64,000 bases of DNA, taken from positions 36,244,194 through 36,308,193 of the forward strand of contig CP136069.1 of assembly GCA_032622095.1 (NCBI GenBank). The letters run 5' to 3'. The notes beneath the pieces are model-generated. The model saw nothing but the letters and a program-made list of their open reading frames with translations. It had not been told where the DNA came from and made no database searches. Shown here one piece after another: positions 35,660 through 47,200 of the stretch (its first letter is position 1; each line of letters starts with the position of its first letter). The position numbers and the translations under genes were made by a program. Source of the DNA: Siphonodentalium dalli. Taxonomy: Eukaryota; Mollusca; Scaphopoda; Gadilida; Siphonodentaliidae.

Positions 35660-37168
35660 GCACGAGTAATAGGTAATAGCGGGTTTGTTCCCGCCGACTC
35701 AACTGCATATCAAATATGTGACATATTTGACAAAATTAGTAAATCTTTGGACGAAGGGCGCGACATTCGATTAGTATATTTTGACATAAGTAAAGCCTTT
35801 TAAACTTCATGCAATAGGAATTCGCGATAACATGCCCCGTTGGTTCAAATCATACCTGTCCGATCGCCAACAGCGTGTAGTACTGCGCTCTGGCCAATCA
35901 ACGTGGGAAAAAACTGCAGGAGTGCCCCAGTGGTTTGTATTGGGTCCTATCCTATTTATTGTTTTTATTAACGACATTGTTGACAACATGACATGTAATA
36001 TTCGTCTTTTTGCCGACGACACTTCGATTTCGCTGACAACTGATGACCCTAACACCGGGGCAATTATGATGCAACATGATATTAAACGACTTGAATAATG
36101 GTCCTCTACATGGCTTGTTAAATTCAATGAACTTAAGATAGAGGCATTGACGTGCACTCGCAAACGCAATCCTCTAAACAACCCAACTCTGACTATGAAT
36201 CAACAGCCCATTAAGGAAGTCAATTCACACAAACATATCGGTGTTATTTTGAGTAAAGATGGTTGCTGCGGTCCCCACATCAATGCAATGACGAGTACTG
36301 CCTGGAGACGTATTTCCCTACAAAGAAAATATCGATTTTATCTTGACAGAGCTAGTCTTGAAAAATGTTACTTCACTTTGATTCGATCAGTTCTTGAATA
36401 TTCTTGTATAGTCTGGGATGGTTGTGTGCAACATGAATCTGATGTTATTGAAGATATACAGTATGAAGCAGCTCGTATCGTAACGGGTGCCACTAGGTCT
36501 GTCAGTAAGTCGACACTCCTTGCAGAAACTTGTTGGGAAACCGTGAAATCACGACGTGAAAAATACAGACTGAAGCTATTCTACAAGATGGTGTATGGCC
36601 AGGCACCAATATATCTAAGAACTTTAGTACCTCCAACTCACAGTCAGATATCGGGGCGTGTCACCAGACAAGGCAATTGTTTTATGGTTCCAGTTTTCGA
36701 TAATGAATATCACAGAAGATCCTTCATTCCATCGACAACCACTTTGTGGAATAACCTTGACACAAGCAGGATTGCCATGGATTCAATAGTGACATTCTCA
36801 AAGTCATTGAATTCTAACATCAACAATATCCCTAAATTGTTTTTTATGCCTACACACGCGACACGCAGGTTTTACACTCTCGACTTAGATTGCACGGTAG
36901 CCACTTAAATTACCACACCTATTCAAAAAAACATTCTGACCAACCCATGTGTGCTTGCGGTGAGCTAGAGGATACCAAACATTATGTACTCGAATGGGAA
37001 AGATACGACTCGCAACTATCTTTATTTCTAATCACAGTGTCTGGCCTTTGTAACATTACAACCGAGGTGCTACTCCGTGGTTCCGCTGAACTCTCACATG
37101 ACGATACTATAACCATTTTCAGAGAAGTACAACAATATATCCTAAGCACCAAACGATTCAATCAGTAA
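35660..37168 (+). pseudogene. Non-LTR retrotransposon pol remnant: RT plus C-terminal CxC..H motif
   Basis: The landmarks run in order. First come GFVPADSTAYQICDIFDKI and [10 protein letters not shown] (~35,680-35,800). Next are [40 protein letters not shown], the catalytic FADDT at 36009-36023 and WSSTWLVKFNELK. Then come VNSHKHIGVILSKDG, LEYSCIVWDGC and RREKYRLKLFYKMVYG. The end has CACGELEDTKHY (~36,945-36,985), a zinc-binding-like tail. Defects: about ten codons that normally follow SKAF are deleted at ~35,803, shifting the frame. One in-frame TAA lies at 36096-36098. QG in the VPQGxxLGP box is QW. A frameshift lies at ~36,890 between FYTLDLDC and SHLNYH. Otherwise 36,099-36,908 is open for 270 codons. 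It is 5'-truncated with no endonuclease. The clade is not certain (Jockey/CR1/I-like). Confidence 0.9.
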
Positions 37169-37945
37169 TGGCCCCGAGGACTCGTCCGTTAAACCACACA
37201 CTCGCTTAATAACCAAATAAAATCGGAAGATATGCAACAATGAGCTAGTTTATAATCTGATCACATAAGAAAACATTCCGCGTTCGAATTCATTGTGAAC
37301 TGTTACCGTGGTGCGACGTCGGCTCAGATGTTATAGGTCAGCTCTTCAAAATAATTCTGTCTACATCAGATTGTCCACATATCTTTAAATTATCTTCTAT
37401 CTGAAACATTACTATCTAATTCTCCCTTTTTCTCCCACTGATCTGATATTAATGTGTCTAACACCAACTATTATTAATACCAACTCTTAGTCTCACTTAA
37501 ACCGTTTATTCCATAAAACTTAATATCGACACACCTATCGAACGAGCCAAAAACTAAATAAACGCCAACTGTGAACATCAAATTGTCTGAAATACATCGC
37601 ACTTAATTCAAGCATTCTCACGACGTGGGCTCGGTCACACCTTAATCGGAGACGACACATATAAGCTATATGAGCTTGCTGTCGAATCCCCTCCATACCA
37701 TAACTTGTTATTATGTTGTAATTACTTTATGAATTATATGGATTAAATACTGTTTACACCAATAGCAGGTGCCCACCAGAAACATCTTGTGGTAGAAACA
37801 ATTCAGAGCCGATGATTTTTCCTAGGTAACAAATGGGCCATTGGCAAACTTAATAACGTAACACCGGGCCAAGAAAATGTTTTGGAAATACACCCATGGT
37901 CCGCAAATGAATCATTCAGATCAATGGGCTGCACTATGTAATCAT
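37169..37945. other. Unrecognised DNA after the LINE remnant
   Basis: It includes the presumed 3' end of the LINE (AATAAAATCGG at ~37,216). Nothing else was recognised. Confidence 0.45.
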
Positions 37946-38990
37946 GCTGTTGTGGACTGTCAAAGAACCGGCATGCACATGTCAGGTGGTAGCATGCCAT
38001 ATAACATTGTATGGTCCTGAGGTTATAAATAAGAACAAATATCACTAGAGCCAAGTTGCGTACGGAAGTTGGCTATCAAAATGGTTGATCAATGGAGAGT
38101 AGTCAATGTAATAGACAATCAGAAAATTCCATGAATATAGCCTCAAGCTGTGAATTTCTTTCATAATATCAAAACGGTTTGTTAATACGTTACCAGAAGA
38201 GTCTTCCAGCTTGGTCAGGGTTTTTCCAGAAATAAGAATTATGTCGTTGGTTTTCGCCATCTTCAATCTAATTTGCAATAGATCTAATCATTGCCCCCCC
38301 CTCGTTTCTTATTTCTATCAGATCGTTATCAACTGCCAGAATTTCTTCCAAGAATGTATCACTGTATTCATTCGTTACATCAATTCTATCAACCGATTCG
38401 GTGAGATTCATTTTCATTTTCTGCAATGGTCCTTCTTTCGACTTACGTTCTCGCGTTCTTTTTGAAGAGTCATATATAGTTGCGCCTCTTATGTCTAAGA
38501 TGATTGAGTGAATAAAACGGCTTTTACTAATATGTCACATTTATAATTGGTGAAGGTCTCGGTTTACTATTCAATGTAAAGTAACGTAACTTGTTCTGTT
38601 CGATAAGATTATTCACCATATCAATATGTATTTTATCCGATAGAAGGGAGATGTTGAATACGACATTTCTGGTGATTTGTAATGTCAATGACAGTTTTGT
38701 AATATAGTGGTCTGATGGTTTTTTTATTATTGACCCCCATACATTGCTTAGCTCGAGTCTGTCGACAAACATGATCTACACGGCCCGCGTTTGACCCGAA
38801 AGGTGCCAGTCATGTTTTAAAGCAGAAATCGTTTGTTTCATTTATTTTATAAAATGTGTGTCTTGAAAACAGACTATCGACGATTATGTGTCTTTCAGAT
38901 ACTTGAAAACATAACAACGTTTACTTTGTTCATGTAACCATCGATAGTTTAGGGGAATAATTTTTATAGACATGAGTTATGTTCAGTTAG
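37946..38990 (-). pseudogene. L1-like remnant: endonuclease pieces and the endonuclease-RT linker
   Basis: The minus strand from ~38,960 reads KRCYVFKYLKDT then SSIVCFQDTHF (the QxTH block of APE-type endonucleases), KHDWHLSGQTRAV and LELSNVWGSIIKKPSDHYIT. The last carries the SDH catalytic motif near 38,710. It continues FNISLLSDKIHIDMVNNLI. After a gap, ~38,460-38,060 gives EEILAVDNDLIEIRNEGGAM, IRSIAN.IEDGEN and KLEDSSGNVLTNRFDIMKEI, the linker between endonuclease and RT in L1-like ORF2. The middle of the endonuclease is deleted between SGQTRAV and the SDH segment. The RT core is absent. Several stops and frameshifts are present. It complements the RT-only remnant at 7.3-9.0 kb but is a separate insertion. 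Confidence 0.8.
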
Positions 38991-39317
38991 ATGACGTCCG
39001 ACTGATCGACCACTAGAAAGAGATAATATTCCACTTAATATGAGAATTATAATGATATATACACAGAATGCTAGGTAATATATAATATCACAGACTTTCA
39101 CACTCTTTACTGAGAAAACCACCTAAGCCATCATCACAGAAAAGGATATAGATATAACAATAACAAAGAAAAACACAAATAGCATATTTATTTTCCGGTA
39201 TTCGGTTATCCGGATTCTTAAAGGCCGCCCTACAACATGGCTTGCTTATTAATGTTATTTTTTATTTTCAACGAAACCCGCAAACGTTAATCCGAATCAT
39301 CAGTCTTATTTTTATTC
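38991..39317. other. Unrecognised DNA
   Basis: This may include the 5' region of the neighbouring L1-like remnant. No motif is visible. Confidence 0.4.
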
Positions 39318-39415
39318 TGAAAATAAGCAGATAAAGGACTCATACCCGTTATTTAGTTTTATAGCGTCGGCCCCAATGAAAACACATGTTAAAGAGCGTA
39401 CATCTGAAAAGTCGA
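39318..39415 (+). repeat. Dispersed ~100-bp repeat, copy 2
   Basis: It shares AAGCAGATAAAGGACTCAT, GTTATTTAGTTTTATAGCG and AAAGAGCGTACAT with 32,849-32,950 in the same orientation. About a tenth to a fifth of positions differ. Confidence 0.85.
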
Positions 39416-39570
39416 TAATAGAGTACACAAGGAGACAGTCAAGCGTGTTTAAAGTAGAAGAGTGACTGGCATAATCTGGTCTGTCAGATTTGGTGGAGGT
39501 TTTTGTAGGCGCTTAATATTTTACCAGTTTTCCATTATAACTTGCGGTCCTAATAAAAGCTAACAGCACC

Positions 39571-39641
39571 GATCGTACCCGACCCGTACCCGACCGTATC
39601 CGACCGTACCCGATCCGAACCCGACCGTACCCGACCGTACC
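39571..39641. repeat. Simple repeat of CCCGACCGTA-like words
   Basis: CCCGACCGTA and near variants recur about seven times. The GSGTVGYGRVRVG-type frame on the minus strand comes from it. Confidence 0.9.
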
Positions 39642-40825
39642 ACCAAGGCCAAGGGGTTCAAGCGAGACGGGACATACACGTGCAGCATATACCTGTATTT
39701 ACCAAAGTTCCAATCCCCAGCTCGATATCTCGAGTGGAAATGGCAGAGTCCACAGGTATGCACAATTTAAAAAAATGCACGGACCGCACCTCTCCTATCT
39801 GTCTGGCCACGGAAAGGGATATAATATAATACAGAACATTTATCAACATGCAACCATACATTCATATTGAGTTGAACCGCCTAACATAGCAAGTATTGAG
39901 TTGAGAAAGAAGCATGGCTGTAATAGTTACATAAACTGGTTCTAATAGCCTATAAAGTGTTAAATATCCAGTTGGTTACTGTATGTATACATGGTGACAT
40001 TTTGGACAATGTGGAGCGGTTCCACAGCCACTAAATGTAATGAAGGGTACATGATTAGAAATGTACTTTCAACAATGAAAATACGAACAATTAATTGCAC
40101 ATGTTATGGCTTATGACAAGGATTGTTTATATGCCTTCAAATGAATCAATGGCAATCAAGTAGTTAAACACTGATAAGAAAGTACTCTGGCAACAGATCA
40201 GGATTACAGATGAATAATCCGATTAAACGCACCTACGTTAATAATTTGTCTGCTTCGGGTTAAAACATATTTGATTCGAGTTGATGAACCAACCCATCAA
40301 AGCTCAAAGTTAACAGATATCAATTTTTATATATGTTATTTTTCACCACATCGAATATTTTGCGGCCTGGCAAATAATATATGGACATTCACAAACGCCG
40401 TCGCGAGAGTTAAAAATGTCACCCAATGTCACAGTACGATGTGGCTTGGCATGGCAATCAATGCTATCGCAAATTAACTTCGGAATATAACACGACGGAA
40501 ATAACGTCACCGTTTTATGTATCACGCTATCAAATTTCATCGAAGAATGTGGGACCAGATAGAAGAACTTTGTCGCCAAATCATCACCCATAGTTATTAC
40601 GGGCTTTGCTGTAGTCTTAAAGGTTTCAATATGAACTAGCTGTTACGGATATATTGTCGTGATGTACGCATTCGCCTGGTAAATCAAAAAACTGTGTATC
40701 CAAGTGACTGGACAATTTCACTCCTTACATATTACCAAAAAGTATGACATTAAGTTTTACTTTTACAGGTACACACATTTGAGTTTTAGCTATGATACAT
40801 GTAGCTTTCGTCCTTTATGTCTTAT
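39642..40825. other. Unrecognised DNA
   Basis: Only short frames without motifs. Confidence 0.45.
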
Positions 40826-40826
40826 T

Positions 40827-41156
40827 AGGGCATGCCAGATTAATATGTTAGAATGGTCTCAATTAATATTACTCGTAACTGAAGGGTGGGTCTTTTAGCT
40901 ACATGTTGTATTATTGTTTGTTATTTACATCCATATTTAAACAGTAGTCTTTTTCTGAATTAAATTCCACGAGGCAGATAACAGGTTTGATCCTCTTCAA
41001 ATTTCAAAGTTTTATAAGTATTGTCTGTCACATTATGCTTTCAGGATTTAAATGTCATCAACTATTATCGTAATAGAAGAACTATGATGTGTTTTTCAGT
41101 TACGAGTAATACTAAATATCGACCATTCTAAAACATATGAATCGTAATGCCTATCG
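40827..41156. mobile_element. Fold-back element with ~60-bp inverted arms
   Basis: The left arm (40,827-40,883) and right arm (41,095-41,156) are imperfect inverted repeats. They share an exact TTACTCGTAACTGAA (40869-40883 versus 41095-41109, inverted) and a TTAGAATGG core. The ~210-bp middle has no coding potential. Confidence 0.7.
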
Positions 41157-42383
41157 GGTAATCATATTGTCACCACGGGCTAATTCTACGGTAAATTAGC
41201 AAATTAAGATAAAAAATTGGTGGTGACCCGTCAAAAATACCATATTAATTAATCGGTGTTGAACCGTAAAATACAATGGGCTGACTGCTACTTGCTACAG
41301 TCTGCCTGTTACCTAAACAGTTTTGTACCGTGGAACATGCTACAGCCTGACCGTATGTTTAACGGCCCAAGATTGGCAGCGATGTTGCGGTCATTTGTCT
41401 AACAGTGAACATATTTGTTTTTCGAGCTTGAGTCTGCAAAGAATCCATACATCTAAACCATATACAATGTACACCATATAAACTTATATACGGGGTGATA
41501 CACGAGACACAATCATGTATTGAGTAGTAGTATCATTGAACCATTGTGATCGTGTTTGGTAGTTATCATGGCTACAAGTAACACTGTTCTTTGATGCTCG
41601 ACAAAACTCACGCGTACCAGGCCAAGTGCTTCCGTCCACAGGGAGAGAAGTGCAACTAATCTTCAAAAATAACCCGAGACAAGAGATACTGATCCGGATG
41701 GTAACAATACAACGTCACGCAAATATATCTTCATTGATTTTATGTGCGTTCTCGCCCTTTACTCTTGACCGAGTACTGAAGATCGACATATCCCACATAT
41801 ACCGCCTAAATAGCGATGCTTATATGAGCGACTTCGAGATCGGCCGCAGCTTTGGTTATAACCGAGATCAGAAATAAGTCTGCCCATGTCTATTTCCGAA
41901 GTATCGCGAACGACGATAACCGCGGCTGTCGCCACAACGAATGTCACTTTCCGTATCAAATACAAGCAATATGTATTCCCTGTACTCTAATCACCGAATT
42001 AAATTATTAACGATAAATTCCACCTTTCCAAAATTGTTTTCTGAAAAGGCTGAAATTAGAACCGGAAGATAACAATCTACCAACCACATTCACTGTTCTC
42101 ATGCAGGCAATCATACTAGATCTATTAGTCATAGTTCACAACGCAGACTTTTCTCCGTTTAAAATCGGGAAAGAATTTATTTTACATTTAAGACTGTTCG
42201 CGAGCTGTGGTACTACCGATCGTATCAAAATTGGCAGACAATGAATGGAAATGGCGGACAATGACTGAATTAGACCACCAATGTAGACTAATAGGATTAG
42301 AGATATTTTAGTATTTGGAATTTACGAGTCTCTTATCCTCTAGATCATGTCATTAATTGCTACTCTACCTAACCCCCGTATAA
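41157..42383. other. Unrecognised DNA
   Basis: No recognisable coding, RNA or repeat feature. Confidence 0.45.
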
Positions 42384-42792
42384 ATCATATTCCACCAGTA
42401 CAAACCCTGGAACTTTATGAAGTTTTGACAGAGAACCTGATAAAGTCGAAAAAATAACAATGGGGAATATATTTCTTAGTTATTACGTCATGTTTCTTAA
42501 TAGTGTACTTCACTTTAGGTGAAGGTCCCAACTCGCACTTTAACGATTGAAGTGAATTTGTAAGCAATTTTGCTTCGCGTCGCGTACAATAATGTCATTT
42601 TACTGGGTAATTACTTTGATATTTATTGTGATATTGGCTCACGAAACTCAGAGAAAAGCATGCAATTTTGAGTTGGGTTATTCACAGATAGTGAAGTACA
42701 CTATTAAAGAAATGATAGCAACTGAGAAATGTATTCCCCGCGTTATGTTTTCGACTTTATAAGGTTCCCTGTCAAAACTGGTGGAATATGAT
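42384..42792. mobile_element. 409-bp fold-back (MITE-like) element with ~140-bp arms
   Basis: ATCATATTCCACCAG at 42384-42398 is matched in inverted orientation at 42778-42792. The arms continue inward through TAAAGTCGAAAA, GGGGAATA, AATAGTGTACTTCACT and CCCAACTC on both sides, with a ~20-bp insertion in the left arm. The spacer is about 130 bp. There is no coding potential. Confidence 0.88.
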
Positions 42793-43561
42793 ATCTACCG
42801 GCGGTATCCAGAGTAGAGACTCTTGGCATGATATACTTATCATCATTTGGTGGGAACGTGACGTCAGGTTATTCTGGCCATCGGTAACTTCGAGGTCCCA
42901 TCTCCGTATGCAGCTAGCTGCAGCCGACCTCGAAGTGACCCATGCGGGACTCATGTTCCACATAACACCCTATGTACACGTCTACGTAATTCACATATAG
43001 CAAACCATGCTTGTGTTGTACTATAAAGGTTACACACCATTACATATTTCTTCATAGGCGACAGTGCTAGCTATAAGTTTGGTCACGACTTGGGTTAAGG
43101 AAACTAAGAGGCATGTCAATTTTATTTCAAATGGATCAATTACCAGAGAACAACGCCATTCTTTCATATAAATTTAAAAAGTGGCCATCGTTGACGAAAT
43201 GATTCGCGTTTGTTTTCGGTGATTTAATCGAATAGTTTCTAAACTGAAATCTTAATTTCCATAAATACAGTGTACTACTTTCTGCACAAATCAGTAGCAT
43301 AACAACACCCAGGCCGCCCCGCAACTTTGGAACCCCGCCTGACTCTCTCTTTTGATTTGCACATATGTGTATGCATAAAACCAAACTGGTCGGCATATTA
43401 CGTATAGGTTATGTTATCTTTGTCCCGTTCAAGAACTTTCCCTAAGACGATAAACCAATCAGCAGCCATAACTTTTTGAAATGCGAATCACACGAGCCCG
43501 TCGCTAAGAAAGCGAGTCAACAATATAAATAACAACAAAATCAACATACGAGCGCGCAGAC
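42793..43561. other. Unrecognised DNA
   Basis: No motif-bearing frame or repeat recognised. Confidence 0.45.
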
Positions 43562-44005
43562 TTGATGAGTAGTTATCCCATACTAAATGTTCAGATAATA
43601 AGTTTAACCCTTTATATACTAAAGCATCATTGATGAGTGGTTATCCCATACTAAACGTTCAGATAATAACTTTAACCCTTTATATACTAAAGACTCATTG
43701 ATGAGCAGTTATCCCATACTAAATGTTCAGATAATAATTTTAACCCTTTCTATACTAAAGCATCATTGATGAGTGGTTATCCCATACTAAACGTTCAGAT
43801 AATAACTTTAACCCTTTATATACTAAAGACTCATTGATGAGCAGTTATCCCATACTAAATGTTCAGATAATAATTTTAACCCTTTCTATATTAAACCATC
43901 ATTGATGATTAGTTATCCATTAGGAAATGTTCAGATAATAAGTTTAACCCTTTCTATACTAAAGCATCATTGATGTGTAGTTATCCCATATGAAATGATA
44001 AGATA
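43562..44005. repeat. 68-bp tandem repeat, about 6.5 copies, with a 136-bp dimer pattern
   Basis: TTGATGAG starts units at 43562, 43630, 43698, 43766 and 43834, with variants at 43902 and 43970. Shared text includes TTATCCCATACTAAA, GTTCAGATAATAA and TTTAACCCTTT. Alternate units share variants (GTGGTTATC with AAACGTTC; GCAGTTATC with AAATGTTC), giving a dimeric higher-order repeat. Confidence 0.95.
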
Positions 44006-45136
44006 CTAGCGAGTTTACGATGCCAAACCCGTACGCATACGGGTGCGTAAACGGGTAACGAACCTTACCGTTACAAGTTTTGTAATCTAAAACTGTTTCT
44101 CGGGTATAATTCAGCACACCGACATGTAAAGTATGTGAGCCAATATCAACAAAACTGATTTATTCTTTATACACGTCTAGCTGGTATCACCAACCGGAAG
44201 TTATCGCCAAACCGGACTGAATGGGGAAGACATTTTCACGTATATAATATGCGAATATGTAAAACAGACAACAGACATTATATGTGTGCGTCCATTATAC
44301 GAAGCAGGAATATCTATTCACCCAAGGTCAGTCGGTTATCCCAGATTTAGCCATTTACTGAGTTTTAGCGAATTATTTCAGTCTAAAATTTTCGAGAAAA
44401 TATATTAGTGTAACTCCTGGCATTCTACACTTCCGACCATTTGCCAGTATATAGCTTAATATTTCAGTGAAATATAGGATTGAACAGAGTTTTAAAAATC
44501 CGTTTCATTCTCAATATGCGCGCGATACGGTGGGACCATTATCGGTCCAGATAGATGTCAAAGTCGCGGTTCAAGATGTCACTAACACCGGATTTTCTAT
44601 GCTGTAAATATTCATAGTACATATAAAGTTATGTGGAATTTTTCGCGCGTTTTCGCGTGTATCTTAGACTGACCAGTTGGACTATACGTATCTCATCTGA
44701 ATCATTATGATGTTTACGGTTTATACAACAAGTTGTTCACTGACCGACATTCGTGACTGCATTAACAGTTGAAAAACTAAATACAATTCATATAAACATC
44801 ACGAGAATAATGCGGTCTAACTGCGAACATGAGGTGCTAACACATTCGGCCTGGACAATTTCAAACTAAAATAATTATGCCAATTAAAATGTTTTACTTT
44901 TACATAAATTTGAGTGATGCCGGTTACTGTGTTCCCTTTTCCTTCTGTCTTAAAATGAGAGGCCCATTCGTATGATTCAGATTGGTCGAAATTACTTCTA
45001 CTCCTACTTGAAAAGCTCGCATGAAATAACAGTATAGTACCGGTATACTGAGAATATGAATGCGATATTATCCACACAAAAGCTCTTTGTGTGAGTTCAG
45101 CATTTGTTTATATATCGGTACAGCACGTAGAGATAT
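44006..45136. other. Unrecognised DNA
   Basis: No recognisable coding or RNA feature. Confidence 0.45.
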
Positions 45137-45325
45137 TACGATAAGCAAAATACTCAACACCGTGGTGATTTATTTTTTGGGAGAGTGATTCACGGTGACC
45201 CATTAAACTCCAAAATCTTGTGGCGAGGATTAGTGAGCGGTATAACGGTATGTTGAAAACAACATGGTGTTAGTTTTAATTAACCAAAGTTCGCGTGGTC
45301 TTCCCATTGTTGAGTATTTTGGCAT
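45137..45325. mobile_element. Small TIR element, copy 2 of the family at 3.8 kb
   Basis: ATAAGCAAAATACTCAACACC near 45,141 resembles the left end of copy 1. AAAATACTCAACA (45147-45159) is repeated inverted at 45308-45320. The internal AGAGTGATTCACGGTGA phrase is shared with the 59.5-kb copy. Similarity to copy 3 extends upstream to about 45,040. Confidence 0.7.
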
Positions 45326-45619
45326 ACTTTTTGCGTACTGTACTACAGGTTATGTAATATAATTTGGCTTTGTTTACATAACACAGTGTACAAACTTGAC
45401 AATTTCATACTATTTATGCGCTATTTATGATGGGTATAAAGAAGGTTTGATCGAGTGAACGACAAATTGAACTATAATAGCCTGATTGGGCTAACAACCT
45501 AAAATATACTGATCAGTCTTCCCGCCACAGTGCTCACTGTTGTAAGAGAGGGAACTATTAATTTCTTGACTATTGAATGGCTGTTTGTTTGAATATTTGC
45601 ATGTATATTTTGAATATAA

Positions 45620-46530
45620 TCTCAGTTTGCGATTTATCGTAAAGATGTTTGAGATTTATTCGAAAGGTTTGCGAGTTATCGCAAATATGTTTGTGATTTA
45701 TTACCAATTTTTTTGGGATTTATCGCAAAGGTTTGCTCCCTTTATCCCATATGCATGCTGGCTGAAAAAGACCGATCGGTCTATTTTAGCCCGACTGGGC
45801 TATTATAGATCGATAGGTTGTTCATCCAGACCTGTTTAAGATGTATGGTTTGAACGTTTACTTTTATTACACGCAATTTAAGAAATTTTGCCGATTATTT
45901 CTTAAAATCAGACACAGTTTACTCCACGTGCAGGGAAAATGTCAGGAAAATCCTGACCCATACCTCTTTAAGCTATCTGAATTATAATATTTACACAGAT
46001 ACCCATTAGCGCAAACGCACACAAATATATCTAAGATCAATCACAAACCTTTGCGACAAATCTCAAACATCTTTGCGATAACTCGCAAAGTATAATCACC
46101 AAGTAGTTTGAGAGATATCGCAATGGTGTTTGTGATTTTTCGCAAAGTTGTTTTGTGATTTATCGCAAAGGTTTGCTCCCCTAATCCCAAACGTATTCTG
46201 GCTGTGAAAGACATGTCGGTCTATTTTAGCACGACCATGCAATTATAGATCGATTAGTGGTTCACCAAGACCTATTGAAGATGTCTGACTCATGTTTATA
46301 AGGTTTAAGTCATTAGTGCCAACGCAAAAATATATATCTGCGATAAGTCACAAACCATTGCGATTAATCGCAAACTTTTGTGATAAATCGAAGACCTTTG
46401 CACTTATTTAATGCCAAGTAGTTTGCGATTCTCAACAGTTTGCAATTTATCGCAAAGTATTTTTTGGATTTATCGGGCTATTATAGATCGATTGGTGTTT
46501 CACCGAGACCTTTTTAAGATGTTTCAGTTA
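45620..46530. repeat. Clustered TTTGCGA/TCGCAAA palindromes in a diverged ~440-bp repeat
   Basis: TTTGCGATTTATCGCAAA-like words (a 7-bp inverted repeat around TTTA) recur at roughly 20-25-bp spacing at 45,625-45,735, 46,030-46,190 and 46,330-46,480. Between them, a segment with GGTTTGCTCCC, GGTCTATTTTAGC and TTATAGATCGAT is present at ~45,730-45,840 and ~46,170-46,290, and in part at ~46,470-46,525. Confidence 0.85.
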
Positions 46531-47200
46531 TAATGTTTACTTTAATATTATTAAAAACAAATTAAGAAATTTGGCCGATTACTTTAGAAATTCAGATAAA
46601 GTTTACTCCACGTGCATGAGACATGACATGGGACATCTTGAAATCGAGGTATTAAACCTTGAATTAAGTACAAAAACACTATCAAGGTTCTATACTATTA
46701 AAAGTAATTTAATTCGGATTATTTAATTTTGCACTATGCAAGGGATAACATGGTCTCGAAGAACCTCAATCAGTGTTGTATACTTAATTCGATGTTTAAA
46801 CGCCGTGGCATCATTTGGAATCTAACACACAACAGCGTTTTTCTCTCAGCGGATATATACTAGACAGAGGCAATCTCTAAGACTTCACTGACTCTTGTTT
46901 CTGAACGCACACTTGATACTAACGTGCAGCGTGAGAAGATGTTGTTATATTATTCTCCGTGGCCACCTGATGGGGTGCACTTGTATATAGTTGTACAATA
47001 AATGTCATCAACGTGTTTCCGAGAATTCCAACTTAATGGTTAGAACCTGTGGGACCAGTAGCCCGATGGAGTGGTACAATATTTCATAATTGTCATAACT
47101 TTCATGATTTTGGCACGTCCGATTTTTTAAATGCTTTCACATTCTTACTCACCAGGCACACACACACAAAATACATACAATCTATATCTATATCTATATC
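46531..47200. other. Unrecognised DNA, ending in a TCTATA microsatellite
   Basis: A (CA)n tract at ~47,157-47,168 and TCTATA repeats at 47,181-47,204 lead into the inverted-repeat arm. Confidence 0.6.

Noticed and set aside
39560-39763. GSGTVGYGRVRVG-type minus frame
   Set aside because: Product of the CCCGACCGTA simple repeat.
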